Source: DASTPP01 sp035762175 (GTDB lineage Bacteria > Myxococcota_A > Polyangia > Polyangiales > Polyangiaceae). Taken from it: a DNA stretch of 64,000 bases. The notes beneath the pieces were generated by a model that saw only the letters and a list, made by a program, of their open reading frames with translations, did no database searches and had not been told where the DNA came from. Below, in pieces: positions 29,838 through 37,389 of the stretch. The stretch spans positions 1 through 64,000 of the forward strand of contig DASTPP010000362.1 in assembly GCA_035762175.1 (NCBI GenBank), written 5' to 3'. A program made the position numbers and the translations under genes. Each line of letters opens with the position of its first letter. Positions within the stretch are counted from its first letter, which is position 1.

Positions 29838-30065
29838 ATGGGGGAGCGCATTCAACGGTTGGTCGACTCGATACGGCGCGCGAAGGGCCCCTTCTTCGTC
29901 GCGCGCCTCAACCTGCGCGTCTACTTCCCCCTCGACGACCCCAACGCCCCCGACAAAGAAGAGCACATCTTGGCGCTCATCGAGGTAAGCCGCTCGCTCG
30001 GCTACGACCCCCAAGAAGAGCCGCCGAACACCCCGTCCGCCCGCAAGCCGCCCCCGAGCCGCTAA
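29838..30065 (+). CDS. Small hypothetical protein downstream of FIST
   Basis: A 75-residue protein not recognised: a basic helix (IQRLVDSIRRAKG), a strand pair (PFFVARLNLRVYFPLDDPN), an acidic helix (KEEHILALIEVSRSLGY) and a Pro-rich tail. It follows the FIST stop by nine bases, so it is probably cotranscribed and may be a partner of it. The ordered amphipathic pattern is unlike the shadow frames around it. Confidence 0.6.
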   Translation: MGERIQRLVDSIRRAKGPFFVARLNLRVYFPLDDPNAPDKEEHILALIEVSRSLGYDPQEEPPNTPSARKPPPSR

Positions 30066-30266
30066 GAGCGCCGAGCAGAACGCCCCTGGCGAAGCCGCTG
30101 TTCACGCTCGACCGGGGGTTGTGCTCGGCACGCTAAGCTCGCGTCTCGCCCGCCCCGGCGGCGGCGCCCCCGCGCCTCGGCGCCCGCCGGCCCCCTGCCG
30201 CGGCGGCGCGCTTGTGCCGTACCCCGCCCGAGCGCCCTCCCCCTTCGGGCCGATCCGGACTCGCTC

Positions 30267-30296
30267 TCGCGTGTCCGTAATCGACCGGACACGCGA
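30267..30296. promoter_or_regulatory. 11-bp perfect inverted repeat
   Basis: TCGCGTGTCCG, eight-base loop TAATCGAC, CGGACACGCGA. It is 200 bases after the small protein gene. It could be a terminator stem or an operator. Confidence 0.45.
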
Positions 30297-30571
30297 CGCC
30301 GAGCTACCCCGACGACCGCGCCGCGCCCCGGCGGGCCCCACCCGGTCGCGAAAGCTGCGGGCACGCGCGGCGCGGTGGGGCCGAGCGCGCCGGAGGCCGG
30401 GCAGCGCGGCGGCGGCGCGCCGTCGGGGCCGCGATGTCCGAGTCCCGCGCCGCGTTGCGGGCGGGCCGGGCGCCCCGCCTCATTCCGCCTAAGCCGTCAA
30501 AGTACATTTGGCGCGAACGCCACGTCGTTAATCTATATATAGGGTGGCGGCCGCCTTTGCCCATTCGGCCG

Positions 30572-30647
30572 GCGCCCCGGGCGTGGGCCGGCGCCGCGGG
30601 TGTGGGCCGGCGCCCCGGGCCTGGGCCGGCGGCTGGGGCTCGGGGCC
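30572..30647. repeat. 19-bp tandem repeat, 4 units
   Basis: Units at 30572, 30591, 30610 and 30629, consensus GCGCCCCGGGCGTGGGCCG; the fourth is diverged. Confidence 0.75.
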
Positions 30648-31013
30648 TGGCCGCCCGATGGGCCGCCCGCGCCGGCGGCTGGCGACCTCGGCCGGGCCCG
30701 GCGCGAGCTCGGCGCCGGTCGAGGGCCGGCCGCCCGCAGCCGAAAACTTTGCGAAAAGAAATCGCCAGCCGGGGCGTCTGCGCAAGACAGCTCGGCACGC
30801 TGGCCCACATGGACGACCATTCTACACAAGCAGCATTCGCACATCGGCCGGGCGGCGCCCCGGCCCGGGGCCCCCGGCGGCGCGGGCCGAGCGCGCCCCG
30901 AGAACCGGCGGTAGCGCGTGCGGCCCGGGCGCCGGGCGGGCGCGCGCGGCTTACCGAGCACGAGCCGCGTCGGCTCGGGCCGCGAAAGCATTGCGCATAA
31001 TTTTTTGAATTAG

Positions 31014-31028
31014 AGAGACAACGTCTCT
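31014..31028. promoter_or_regulatory. Candidate operator before the prenyltransferase gene
   Basis: AGAGAC-AAC-GTCTCT lies directly after the AT-rich CATAATTTTTTGAATT segment and 58 bases before the start codon, where a repressor would block transcription. Confidence 0.35.
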
Positions 31029-31086
31029 TCCCAAATGACATCTATTGGTTCATGCTCCGCTCGAATGGTCAAAGGAGAGCATGGCC

Positions 31087-32874
31087 ATGGGTATAAAGAC
31101 ACCCTCGTCCGCTCCAACGAACCTCGTCGAGCACGGCGCCGCGCGCCTCGCCGCGCTCGCGCGCGTCACCGGGCTCGACGCGCAGCTCGGGCTGATGCAG
31201 CGAATTTTCGGCGCCGCGCTGGGCGTCGGGGGGCGCGCGCGGCTCGACGAACCGCCGCCCTGGCGTTCGGACGTGTGCGACGACCACGCCCCGTACGAGT
31301 TCTCCGTCGCGGTCGGCGCCGAGCGGCCCGAGCTGCGCGTGCTCGTCGAGGCGCGGGGCGAGCCGGCGACGTTGCGCTCGAACCAGATCGAGGGCAAGCG
31401 GCTCAACGCGCGGCTCGAGCGCGAGTACGGCGCCGCGCTCGGGCGGCTGCGCAAGGTCGAAGACCTCTTCGACGTGCCCGACGCCGAGGGCCCCTTCGTC
31501 TACTGGCACGCCGTCTCGTTTCTGCCGGGGCGGGGGCCCGAGTTCAAGCTCTACCTCAACCTGCACACGAGGGGCCGGGCGCGCGCGGCCGCGCTCGCCG
31601 AAGAGGCCCTCACCCGGCTCGGCTTCGGGGCGGCGTGGCCGACGGTCGCCGAGGTCGCCATGCGCCGCGGGCCCGCGCTCGACGTGCCGACGTACCTCTC
31701 GCTCGACCTCACCGAGCCTCGGCCCCGCCTCAAGCTCTATCTGCGCCACCTCGACGCCACCGCCGAGGCGCTCGAGGCCGCCTGCCGCGCCGCCCGCACC
31801 TGGGCGCCCGGGCGCGTGCGCGACTTTTGTACCGCGCTGCTCGGCCCGGGCCCCTATTCGCGCAAGGGGGCGATGACCTGCCTCACCTTCGTCGAGGGCG
31901 ACGGCGACCGGCCGGGCTCGAGCACCATCTATTGCCCCGTCGGGGCCTACGCGCCCGACGATCGCACCGCGCGCGACCGCATCGCCGGCTATCTCGCCGA
32001 CCACGGCCTGCCCGTCCAAGCCTACGCCGGCTGCCTCGAGGCGCTCGCCCAGCGGCCGCTCGAGGCCGGCGTCGGCCTGCAGAGCTACGCCTCGCTCAAG
32101 TGGGCCGATGGCCCGAAGGTCACCGTGTACCTCGCCCCCGAGATTTACCGCGTCAGCCCCCCGCGCGACCCGACTGCCGCCCCCGCCCCCCCCCGCGGGC
32201 CCGAGCCCGCCGCCGCGCTCGTCGGGCACCACGAGGCGACCCCCATCACCGCCCACCCCTTCTTCGCGCGGCTCGCCCGCGAGCCGGTCGACCTCGGCCG
32301 CCTCTATACGCTGCTCGCCAACTTCCGCGAGGGCATCGTGCTCGACTTCCCGCGGCGCCTCGCGGCCCTGACGGCCCGCATCGACGACGACCGCCTGCGC
32401 TGCATTCTCGCCAAGCAGCTCAATGACGAGATGGGCGACGGCGACTTCACGCGCGCCCACCGCGGCCTCTTCGAGGGCATGCTCCGAAACCTCGCCCCCT
32501 TCCGGCCCGAGGGCGCGGGCGACGAGCTCGCCGCGCCCGGGCGCGAGCTCGGCCGCGAGCTCGAGCGCCTCTACGTCGAGGCCGACCCCTACGAGGGCCT
32601 GGGCGCCAGCCTCGTCACCGAGATCTACGGCAAGCAGGCCGACGCCTTCGTGGCCGCCGAGTTCCGCCGCCAGCGCGCCGTCGCGCCCGAGGCGCTCGAG
32701 TGGCTGCACCTGCACGAGCACCTCGAGGTCGAGCACGCCGACGAGGCGATGCAGCTCGCGCGCCTCTTGCCCGAGGGCGGGCCGAAGCTCGAGGCCGCCT
32801 GGCGCGGCGCCACGGCCCTCGCCCTCGCCGCCTGGCGCTTCTTCGACGAAATGTACCGCCGGTGCTTCCGATGA
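31087..32874 (+). CDS. Aromatic (tryptophan/indole) prenyltransferase fused to a haem-oxygenase-like diiron oxidase domain
   Basis: The 595-residue protein has two enzymes. Residues about 1-357 are an ABBA-fold prenyltransferase of the bacterial tryptophan DMATS type: PYEFSV with Glu71 as the likely base, FVYWHAVSFLPGRGPEFKLY, LNLHTRGRA, PRLKLYLRH and KVTVYLAPEIY. A Pro/Ala linker follows, then from about 383 an HDO/iron-containing redox domain: ITAHPFFARL, NDEMGDGDFTRAH (Glu...His), ASLVTEIYG and HLEVEHADEA, the Glu/His ligand pattern of UndA- and BesC-type oxidases. ATG 31087 is nine bases from AAGGAG; ATG 31081 is too close. The stop overlaps the next ATG. It would prenylate an indole substrate and oxidise it. 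No precedent for this fusion is known to me. Confidence 0.85.
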   Translation: MGIKTPSSAPTNLVEHGAARLAALARVTGLDAQLGLMQRIFGAALGVGGRARLDEPPPWRSDVCDDHAPYEFSVAVGAERPELRVLVEARGEPATLRSNQIEGKRLNARLEREYGAALGRLRKVEDLFDVPDAEGPFVYWHAVSFLPGRGPEFKLYLNLHTRGRARAAALAEEALTRLGFGAAWPTVAEVAMRRGPALDVPTYLSLDLTEPRPRLKLYLRHLDATAEALEAACRAARTWAPGRVRDFCTALLGPGPYSRKGAMTCLTFVEGDGDRPGSSTIYCPVGAYAPDDRTARDRIAGYLADHGLPVQAYAGCLEALAQRPLEAGVGLQSYASLKWADGPKVTVYLAPEIYRVSPPRDPTAAPAPPRGPEPAAALVGHHEATPITAHPFFARLAREPVDLGRLYTLLANFREGIVLDFPRRLAALTARIDDDRLRCILAKQLNDEMGDGDFTRAHRGLFEGMLRNLAPFRPEGAGDELAAPGRELGRELERLYVEADPYEGLGASLVTEIYGKQADAFVAAEFRRQRAVAPEALEWLHLHEHLEVEHADEAMQLARLLPEGGPKLEAAWRGATALALAAWRFFDEMYRRCFR

Positions 32875-34034
32875 GGGCCGCCGTCGGCGGCCCGGCGCCC
32901 GACTTCCGGGCCCTGCGCGCGCGCTTTTCCGTTCTAAATGAGCGCACCTACCTGGCCACCCAGTGCCTCGGGCCCTTTCCGGACGAAATGCTGGCCGATC
33001 TCGACGAATATCGGCGAACACTCTTTTTGCGCAAACGCTGTATTCCGCTCTGGGCCGATCGCCTCGAAGAGGCCATATCGCTCTTCGAGCGGCTGCTCGG
33101 CGCGCCCCCGAATTCGGTCGCGCTGACGCCCAACGCCACCGCCGCCCAGGCCGCCGTCGCCGCCGCGCTCCGGCCCGAGGGGGGGCGCGACCGCATCCTT
33201 TATACTGCGGTCGATTTCCACTCCTCGCGTTACCTCTGGTCGACCCAGGGGCGGCGTGGCTTCTCGCCCCACGAGGTGCCCGCCGACGACGACGGCGCCG
33301 TGCCCGTGCGCGCGCTCGCCGAGCGAATCGACCGGCGCACGGCCGTCGTGGCGCTCTCGCTCGTCTCGCCGCGCACCGGCGCGCTCGCCGACGTCCGCCC
33401 CGTGGTCGAGGCCGCCCGCGCGGCCGGCGCCCTCGTCGTGCTCGACACCTACCAGGCCGTGGGCTCGGTGCCGATCGACGTCGAGGCGCTCGGGGTCGAC
33501 GTTCTGGTCGGGGGTACGCACAAGTGGCTATGCGGCGGCGGTATGGGTCTCGCCTTTCTCTACATGCGCCCAGAGCTCGCCGAATCGCTCGAAGTCGCCT
33601 ACCCCGGTTGGATCGGCCACCGCGAGATGCTGGGCTTCGCCGAGGCCTACGCCCCGGCCGCCGGCGCGCGTCGCTTCATGCAAGGCACGCCCGCGTTCGA
33701 GCCCATTTACAGCGCCCGCGCCGGGCTGCGCTTCGTACTCGAGGTGGGCCTGCCGGCCTTGCGCGCGCGAAGCCTCGCCCTCACCGAGCTCTTGATCGGA
33801 CGCGCCCGCGAGCGCGGGCTCGAGGTACCAACCCCCATGGCCTCGCACGCCCGCGGCGGCATGGTCTGCCTCCGGGTGCCCGAGCCCGAGCGCGTGACCG
33901 ACGCGCTCGCCGAGGCGGGGGTCGACGTCGACTGCCGGCCGGGGGCGGGCATACGAATCGGGCCGCACCCTTGCAATACCGAGCGCGAGTGCGAGCTTGC
34001 CATCGACTTGATCGCCCGCCACGCGTGCGGCTGA
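32871..34034 (+). CDS. Kynureninase-like class V PLP enzyme
   Basis: The 387-residue enzyme starts in an ATGA overlap with the fusion gene. It follows the kynureninase layout: TYLATQCLGPFP (for YLxGNSLG), LTPNATAAQAAVAAALRP, VDFHSSRYLW, DTYQAVGSVPIDVEALGVDV with Asp192, the PLP Lys218 in GGTHKWLCGG, then YPGWIGHREMLGF and RFMQGTPAF. Kynureninase hydrolyses L-kynurenine to anthranilate and alanine; related enzymes are desulfurases, lyases and epimerases. No tryptophan dioxygenase or formamidase is adjacent. The coupling to a prenyltransferase suggests it acts on a prenylated or oxidised tryptophan. Confidence 0.85.
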   Translation: MRAAVGGPAPDFRALRARFSVLNERTYLATQCLGPFPDEMLADLDEYRRTLFLRKRCIPLWADRLEEAISLFERLLGAPPNSVALTPNATAAQAAVAAALRPEGGRDRILYTAVDFHSSRYLWSTQGRRGFSPHEVPADDDGAVPVRALAERIDRRTAVVALSLVSPRTGALADVRPVVEAARAAGALVVLDTYQAVGSVPIDVEALGVDVLVGGTHKWLCGGGMGLAFLYMRPELAESLEVAYPGWIGHREMLGFAEAYAPAAGARRFMQGTPAFEPIYSARAGLRFVLEVGLPALRARSLALTELLIGRARERGLEVPTPMASHARGGMVCLRVPEPERVTDALAEAGVDVDCRPGAGIRIGPHPCNTERECELAIDLIARHACG

Positions 34035-34105
34035 GGCGGGCGCGCCCGGCGGGCCCGGGCGCCCCGAGCCCTCACCCCCCCCCGCGGGGGGTCGAACCTC
34101 GGCCA

Positions 34106-34138
34106 AGAGCACCGACCGGCCCCCCCGGTCGGTGCTCT
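34106..34138. terminator. 14-bp perfect hairpin after the prenyltransferase operon
   Basis: AGAGCACCGACCGG, a five-base C loop, and its exact complement. It lies 72 bases after the operon and 118 before the convergent cyclase stop. A second, weaker stem (ACCGCCCC ... GGGGCGGT) follows near 34170-34205. No T-run. Confidence 0.75.
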
Positions 34139-34256
34139 CCGATTGCTCGAAGCGAGCGACGCTCGACCGCCCCGTGCCCGAACTCGGGCAGGGGGCGGTC
34201 GGCGCGCTGGACGCCCGAACGAGGTTCGAGTGAGGCGCGCCGATCTCGCAGGGCCC

Positions 34257-35849
34257 CTACCCGATAGAGACGAGGGGGCGGAAGCCGAGCGGGCGCGAGA
34301 CGTTCTTGACCTGCGCCTCGCGCGCGTCGCCGAAGCGGAAGGGCGAGCCCGCGGGCAGCACCGCGGCCGCGTCGGCCATCACGAGGATCTCGTCGCGCCC
34401 CGCCTGGGCCTGCAGCCGGGCGGCGTTGTTCATGCCGGCCGAGAAGCCGGTGTAGTTGTCGTTGGGGCCGAAGCGGCCGACGAGCAGCGGGGCGTAGTGC
34501 ACGCCGGCCGAGACGCCGAGGCCCTCGTCGGCGAGATCGCCGAGGCCCTCGCGCGAGGGCAGCTCGCGGGTCATCTCGCGGATCGCCCAGGCCGCCCGCA
34601 GCGCCCCGGCCACCCGCTCCGCGGGGGTCGCCTCGAAGAAGGGCGGGCCGAAGAGGCCGATGACGCAGTCGCCGACCATCTTGTCGAACACGCCGCCCTC
34701 GGCCCAAATGAGCTCGACCGCGGCCGAGCCCCAGGCGTTGACCAGGCGCCCGACGGCGGTCGGGTCGCGCAGGACCTGCTCGCAGACGCGGGTGAAGCCG
34801 CTCAAGTCGGCGTAGAGAATGGCGGCGCTCTCTTCGCGCGGCTCGAGGTGGCGGCGGGCGTAGTCGTCGGAGCCGAGCAGCCGGCGCACGTGCTCGGGCC
34901 GGAAGCTACGGCTGAGCGAGCGGTACTCGCGGCTGAAGTCGACCACCCGCTGGCGGATGAAGTTGGCGAAGCTGGCGAGCAGGTCGCGGTCGTAGGTGTC
35001 GAAGTCGCCCCCGCGCCGCTCGGCGACGAGCTTGCCGACCACGGTCGCGTTGCGGATGCCGTGAATCAGCACCTCCTCGCGCGCCTCTTCGAGCCCGAGC
35101 GAGGCGAGCAGCTCGCGGTCGCCCTCGCGCAGGTAGGCCCGCGCCCGCCGCTGCCAGAGCCCGGCGTCGTCGCCGGGACGGCCGAGCGTGTCGATCGCGA
35201 GCTCGCCGCGGCGGTAGACCTGCGCGTGCACGGGCGCCCCGGGCGACTCGTCGGCCAGGACGGCGAGTACCAGCGTGTCGAGCGACATCGCCGCCTCGAG
35301 CACCGCGGCCGCCTCGGCCAGGCCCTCGACGAGCACGGGGTGGCGCAGCGCGTCGGCGAGCGCCATCGTCACCCGCTGCTTCTCGCGCGCGGTGCGGATG
35401 CTCTGCAGAAAGTTGTCGACCTCTTCGCACGCGACGTCGAGCGCGTCGGCCAAGAAGCCCTCGCGCCGCTCGGCGTCGGGCTGGAAGAGCGCGACGGCCG
35501 AGCCGAACCAGGCCCCCGCGACGTCGAGGCCCTGGGCCACGACGAAGGGCCCGACGCCCGTGCGGCCGCAGACGCGCAGATCGTTGTGCTCTTCGTTCTC
35601 GCGCAAGAACTCGTCGATCGCCGGGTGCGCGAAGCCCGCGGGGTGCACGAACGAGCGCAGGCGCAGGTCTTCGTCGTACGTCCGGAAGCAGACCGCGATC
35701 GCGCCGAGGCGCTCGGCGAGCGCGGGCAGCACCAGCTCCATCGTGCGGGCGAGGCTGCGCCGCTCGCGCAGCGCCCGCTCGACGAGCCCGTCGAGCGCCC
35801 GCAAAAGGTCGAAGAGTGCGCGCAGTTCGCCCTGGTCGTGGCCCCGCAT
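34257..35849 (-). CDS. Class III adenylate/guanylate cyclase with GAF-like sensor domain
   Basis: A 530-residue soluble protein. Residues about 20-300 look like one or two GAF domains (LAERLGAIAVCFRTYDEDLR, GPFVVAQGLDVAGAWFGSAV). The class III cyclase domain is at 345-520: ILYADLSGF with the metal Asp, GDCVIGLFGPP with the second Asp region, and NYTGFSAGMNNAARLQ with the transition-state Asn/Arg pair. It would make a cyclic nucleotide in response to a bound ligand or redox state. ATG 35849 is used because MRGHDQ begins the ordered region. Convergent with the prenyltransferase operon. Confidence 0.9.
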   Translation of the reverse strand: MRGHDQGELRALFDLLRALDGLVERALRERRSLARTMELVLPALAERLGAIAVCFRTYDEDLRLRSFVHPAGFAHPAIDEFLRENEEHNDLRVCGRTGVGPFVVAQGLDVAGAWFGSAVALFQPDAERREGFLADALDVACEEVDNFLQSIRTAREKQRVTMALADALRHPVLVEGLAEAAAVLEAAMSLDTLVLAVLADESPGAPVHAQVYRRGELAIDTLGRPGDDAGLWQRRARAYLREGDRELLASLGLEEAREEVLIHGIRNATVVGKLVAERRGGDFDTYDRDLLASFANFIRQRVVDFSREYRSLSRSFRPEHVRRLLGSDDYARRHLEPREESAAILYADLSGFTRVCEQVLRDPTAVGRLVNAWGSAAVELIWAEGGVFDKMVGDCVIGLFGPPFFEATPAERVAGALRAAWAIREMTRELPSREGLGDLADEGLGVSAGVHYAPLLVGRFGPNDNYTGFSAGMNNAARLQAQAGRDEILVMADAAAVLPAGSPFRFGDAREAQVKNVSRPLGFRPLVSIG

Positions 35850-35928
35850 GCCCCCCCTCGTAGCAGAACGAGCGCCGCCCACAAGAGAGGCGCCCGGGGC
35901 CGCGGCGGCGGGGCGCGCCGGGCCGCGC

Positions 35929-36489
35929 TCAGGGCAGCACGCCGGCCGCCCCCGGCGAGAGCGCCAGGTAGAGCGCGACGGCCACGATCAGCATGAAGAG
36001 CGCGGTCACCAGATAGGTCGAGCGGGGCTCTTCGTCGCGGGTCGACCAGCCGTCGGCGTAGAACTTGCCGCGCGAGCGCACCCGCAGCCGCTCTTGCACC
36101 CCGCGCAGCACGTCGGCGCGGGGCGGCGGCGGCGGGGGCGCCTTGCGCAAGAGCGACCGCAGCACCTCGGCCGAGGGGTCGGCGTCGGGGTCGGGCCCGC
36201 CGGGGGCCGAGGCCGGTTCGAGCGACGAGGGCGGCGCGAGCGTCTCGGGCGACGAGGGGGGCTCGAGCGACCTGGCCGGCTCGAGCGACGAGGCCGGCGC
36301 GGGCGTCTCGGGCGACGAGGGCGGCGCGGGCGACGCGGGCGTCTCGGGCGACGCAAGCGGCGCGGCGTCGGGGGCCCCGGGCGGCGGCGCGTCGGGGGGC
36401 GGAGCGGCCGGCGGCGCGTCGGGAGGCAGAGCGGCCGGCGGCTCGGGCGGCGAGCCGGGCGGGGGGGGGGTGCTGCTTGACGCGCTCAT
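35929..36489 (-). CDS. Pro-rich single-pass membrane protein, likely partner of the ECF sigma factor
   Basis: The 186-residue protein has a Pro/Ala/Ser-rich N-terminal half with repeated SSPETPAP and SSLEPA, a basic amphipathic segment (VLRSLLRKAPPPPPPRADVL), and one C-terminal membrane helix (TYLVTALFMLIVAVALYLAL). It has no recognised anti-sigma fold. It starts in an ATGA overlap with the sigma gene, the usual place for an anti-sigma factor or its regulator, so that role is inferred from position and topology only. Confidence 0.75.
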   Translation of the reverse strand: MSASSSTPPPPGSPPEPPAALPPDAPPAAPPPDAPPPGAPDAAPLASPETPASPAPPSSPETPAPASSLEPARSLEPPSSPETLAPPSSLEPASAPGGPDPDADPSAEVLRSLLRKAPPPPPPRADVLRGVQERLRVRSRGKFYADGWSTRDEEPRSTYLVTALFMLIVAVALYLALSPGAAGVLP

Positions 36490-37082
36490 GAGACCTTCTC
36501 GCCCAACGCGGCCTCGACGTAGGCCCTTAGCTGCGCCCGCCCGCGGTGCAAGCGGCTTTTGACCGTGCCCTCGGCCAGGCCCGTAATCTGCCCGATCTCT
36601 TCGTAGCTGAGCCCCTCGACGTCGCGCAGCACGACCACCTCGCGGAAATCGGGCTCGACGCGGGCGAGCCCCTCGCGCACGACGCGCTCGACCTCGTGCC
36701 CGTCGTAGGCCTCGTCGGGGCGCGCGACGTCGGCCGCCGTCACGCCCTTGGCCTCCTGCAGGGGCACGCGCTCGGCCATCGCCTCGAGCTCTTGCCGACC
36801 GTCTTCGCGGCGGCTCAGGTATTTCGTGCGGTTTTTGCACGTGTTGACGGCGATGCGAAAGAGCCAGGTCGACAGCCGCGCGTCGCCGCGAAACTGGTCG
36901 ATCGCCTTGAACGCCTGCACGAACACGTCCTGCGTCACGTCCTCGGCCTCGTCGGCCCGGCCGAGCATTCGGTAGACGAGGCCGTAAACGCGCGGCCAAT
37001 GCGAGCGCACGAGCTCGTTGAAGGCGCGTTCGTCGCGGCGGCGAAGGCGCTCGACGAATCGGAGCTCGTCGGGAGGTAGCAT
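36486..37082 (-). CDS. ECF (RpoE-like) RNA polymerase sigma factor
   Basis: A 198-residue sigma factor: region 2 (RRDERAFNELVRSHWPRVYG, DEAEDVTQDVFVQAFKAI, RLSTWLFRIAVNTCKNR) and region 4 (LPDFRE-like VEPDFREVVVLRDVEGLSYE, EIGQITGLAEGTVKSRLHRG). ATG 37082 is followed directly by MLPPDELRFVERL. It is first in an operon with the membrane protein and is divergent from a tandem-repeat region and the MDR gene. Its likely role is an envelope or stress response, held off by its partner. Confidence 0.93.
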   Translation of the reverse strand: MLPPDELRFVERLRRRDERAFNELVRSHWPRVYGLVYRMLGRADEAEDVTQDVFVQAFKAIDQFRGDARLSTWLFRIAVNTCKNRTKYLSRREDGRQELEAMAERVPLQEAKGVTAADVARPDEAYDGHEVERVVREGLARVEPDFREVVVLRDVEGLSYEEIGQITGLAEGTVKSRLHRGRAQLRAYVEAALGEKVS

Positions 37083-37389
37083 GGACGGGCGCCCCTCCGG
37101 GGGGCCGCGGGCGCCGATCAAGCGCCATACCACGCCTGGCGCGGGCCCCGAAAGCGCCACCGCTCGGCCCCCCGGGCGCGCGCGATTCGGGCTCCGGGCG
37201 GCGCCCGCCCGGGGCGCCCCGAGGGCCGCCGCAGCCACTTTGGGCCGAGCGGCCCCGTCGGCCGCCGCAGCCACTTCGGCCCGAGCAGCCCTGCCGGCCG
37301 CCGCGGCCACTTCGGCCCGAGCCGCCCTGCCGGCCGCCGCGGCCACTTCGGCCCGAGCAGCCCCCCCGCTTGTGGCACCATCGCGCGCC
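37083..37389. other. Divergent promoter region of the sigma and MDR genes
   Basis: Holds the 36-bp array. A plus-strand in-frame ATG at 37081 would extend the MDR protein by 103 residues of Ala/Arg/Pro low complexity; this is judged non-coding. Confidence 0.5.
37226..37369. repeat. 36-bp tandem repeat, 4 units
   Basis: Units at 37226, 37262, 37298 and 37334, consensus CCGCCGCGGCCACTTCGGCC plus CGAGCAGCCCTGCCGG. It ends 20 bases before the GTG of the MDR gene. Confidence 0.9.

Larger units (their letters stand above)
30066..31086. other. 1.0-kb gene-free stretch upstream of the prenyltransferase operon
   Basis: No gene. It contains an 11-bp hairpin (30267-30296), an AT patch with CTATATATAG near 30535, a 19-bp tandem array (30572-30647), and an AT-rich leader (CATAATTTTTTGAATTAGAG) with a small inverted repeat (31014-31028) just before the operon. 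The lower GC near the operon suggests a specific promoter. Confidence 0.65.

Noticed and set aside
31081..31086. ATG 31081 as the fusion gene start
   Set aside because: Only three bases separate it from AAGGAG; the in-frame ATG 31087 has normal spacing.
34106..34138. Classical rho-independent terminator
   Set aside because: Stem is strong but there is no T-run on either strand; kept as a terminator-like hairpin only.
37081..37389. N-terminal extension of the MDR protein from ATG 37081
   Set aside because: The extension would be low-complexity Ala/Arg from the 36-bp array, and it overlaps the sigma factor start; GTG 37390 begins the conserved fold.
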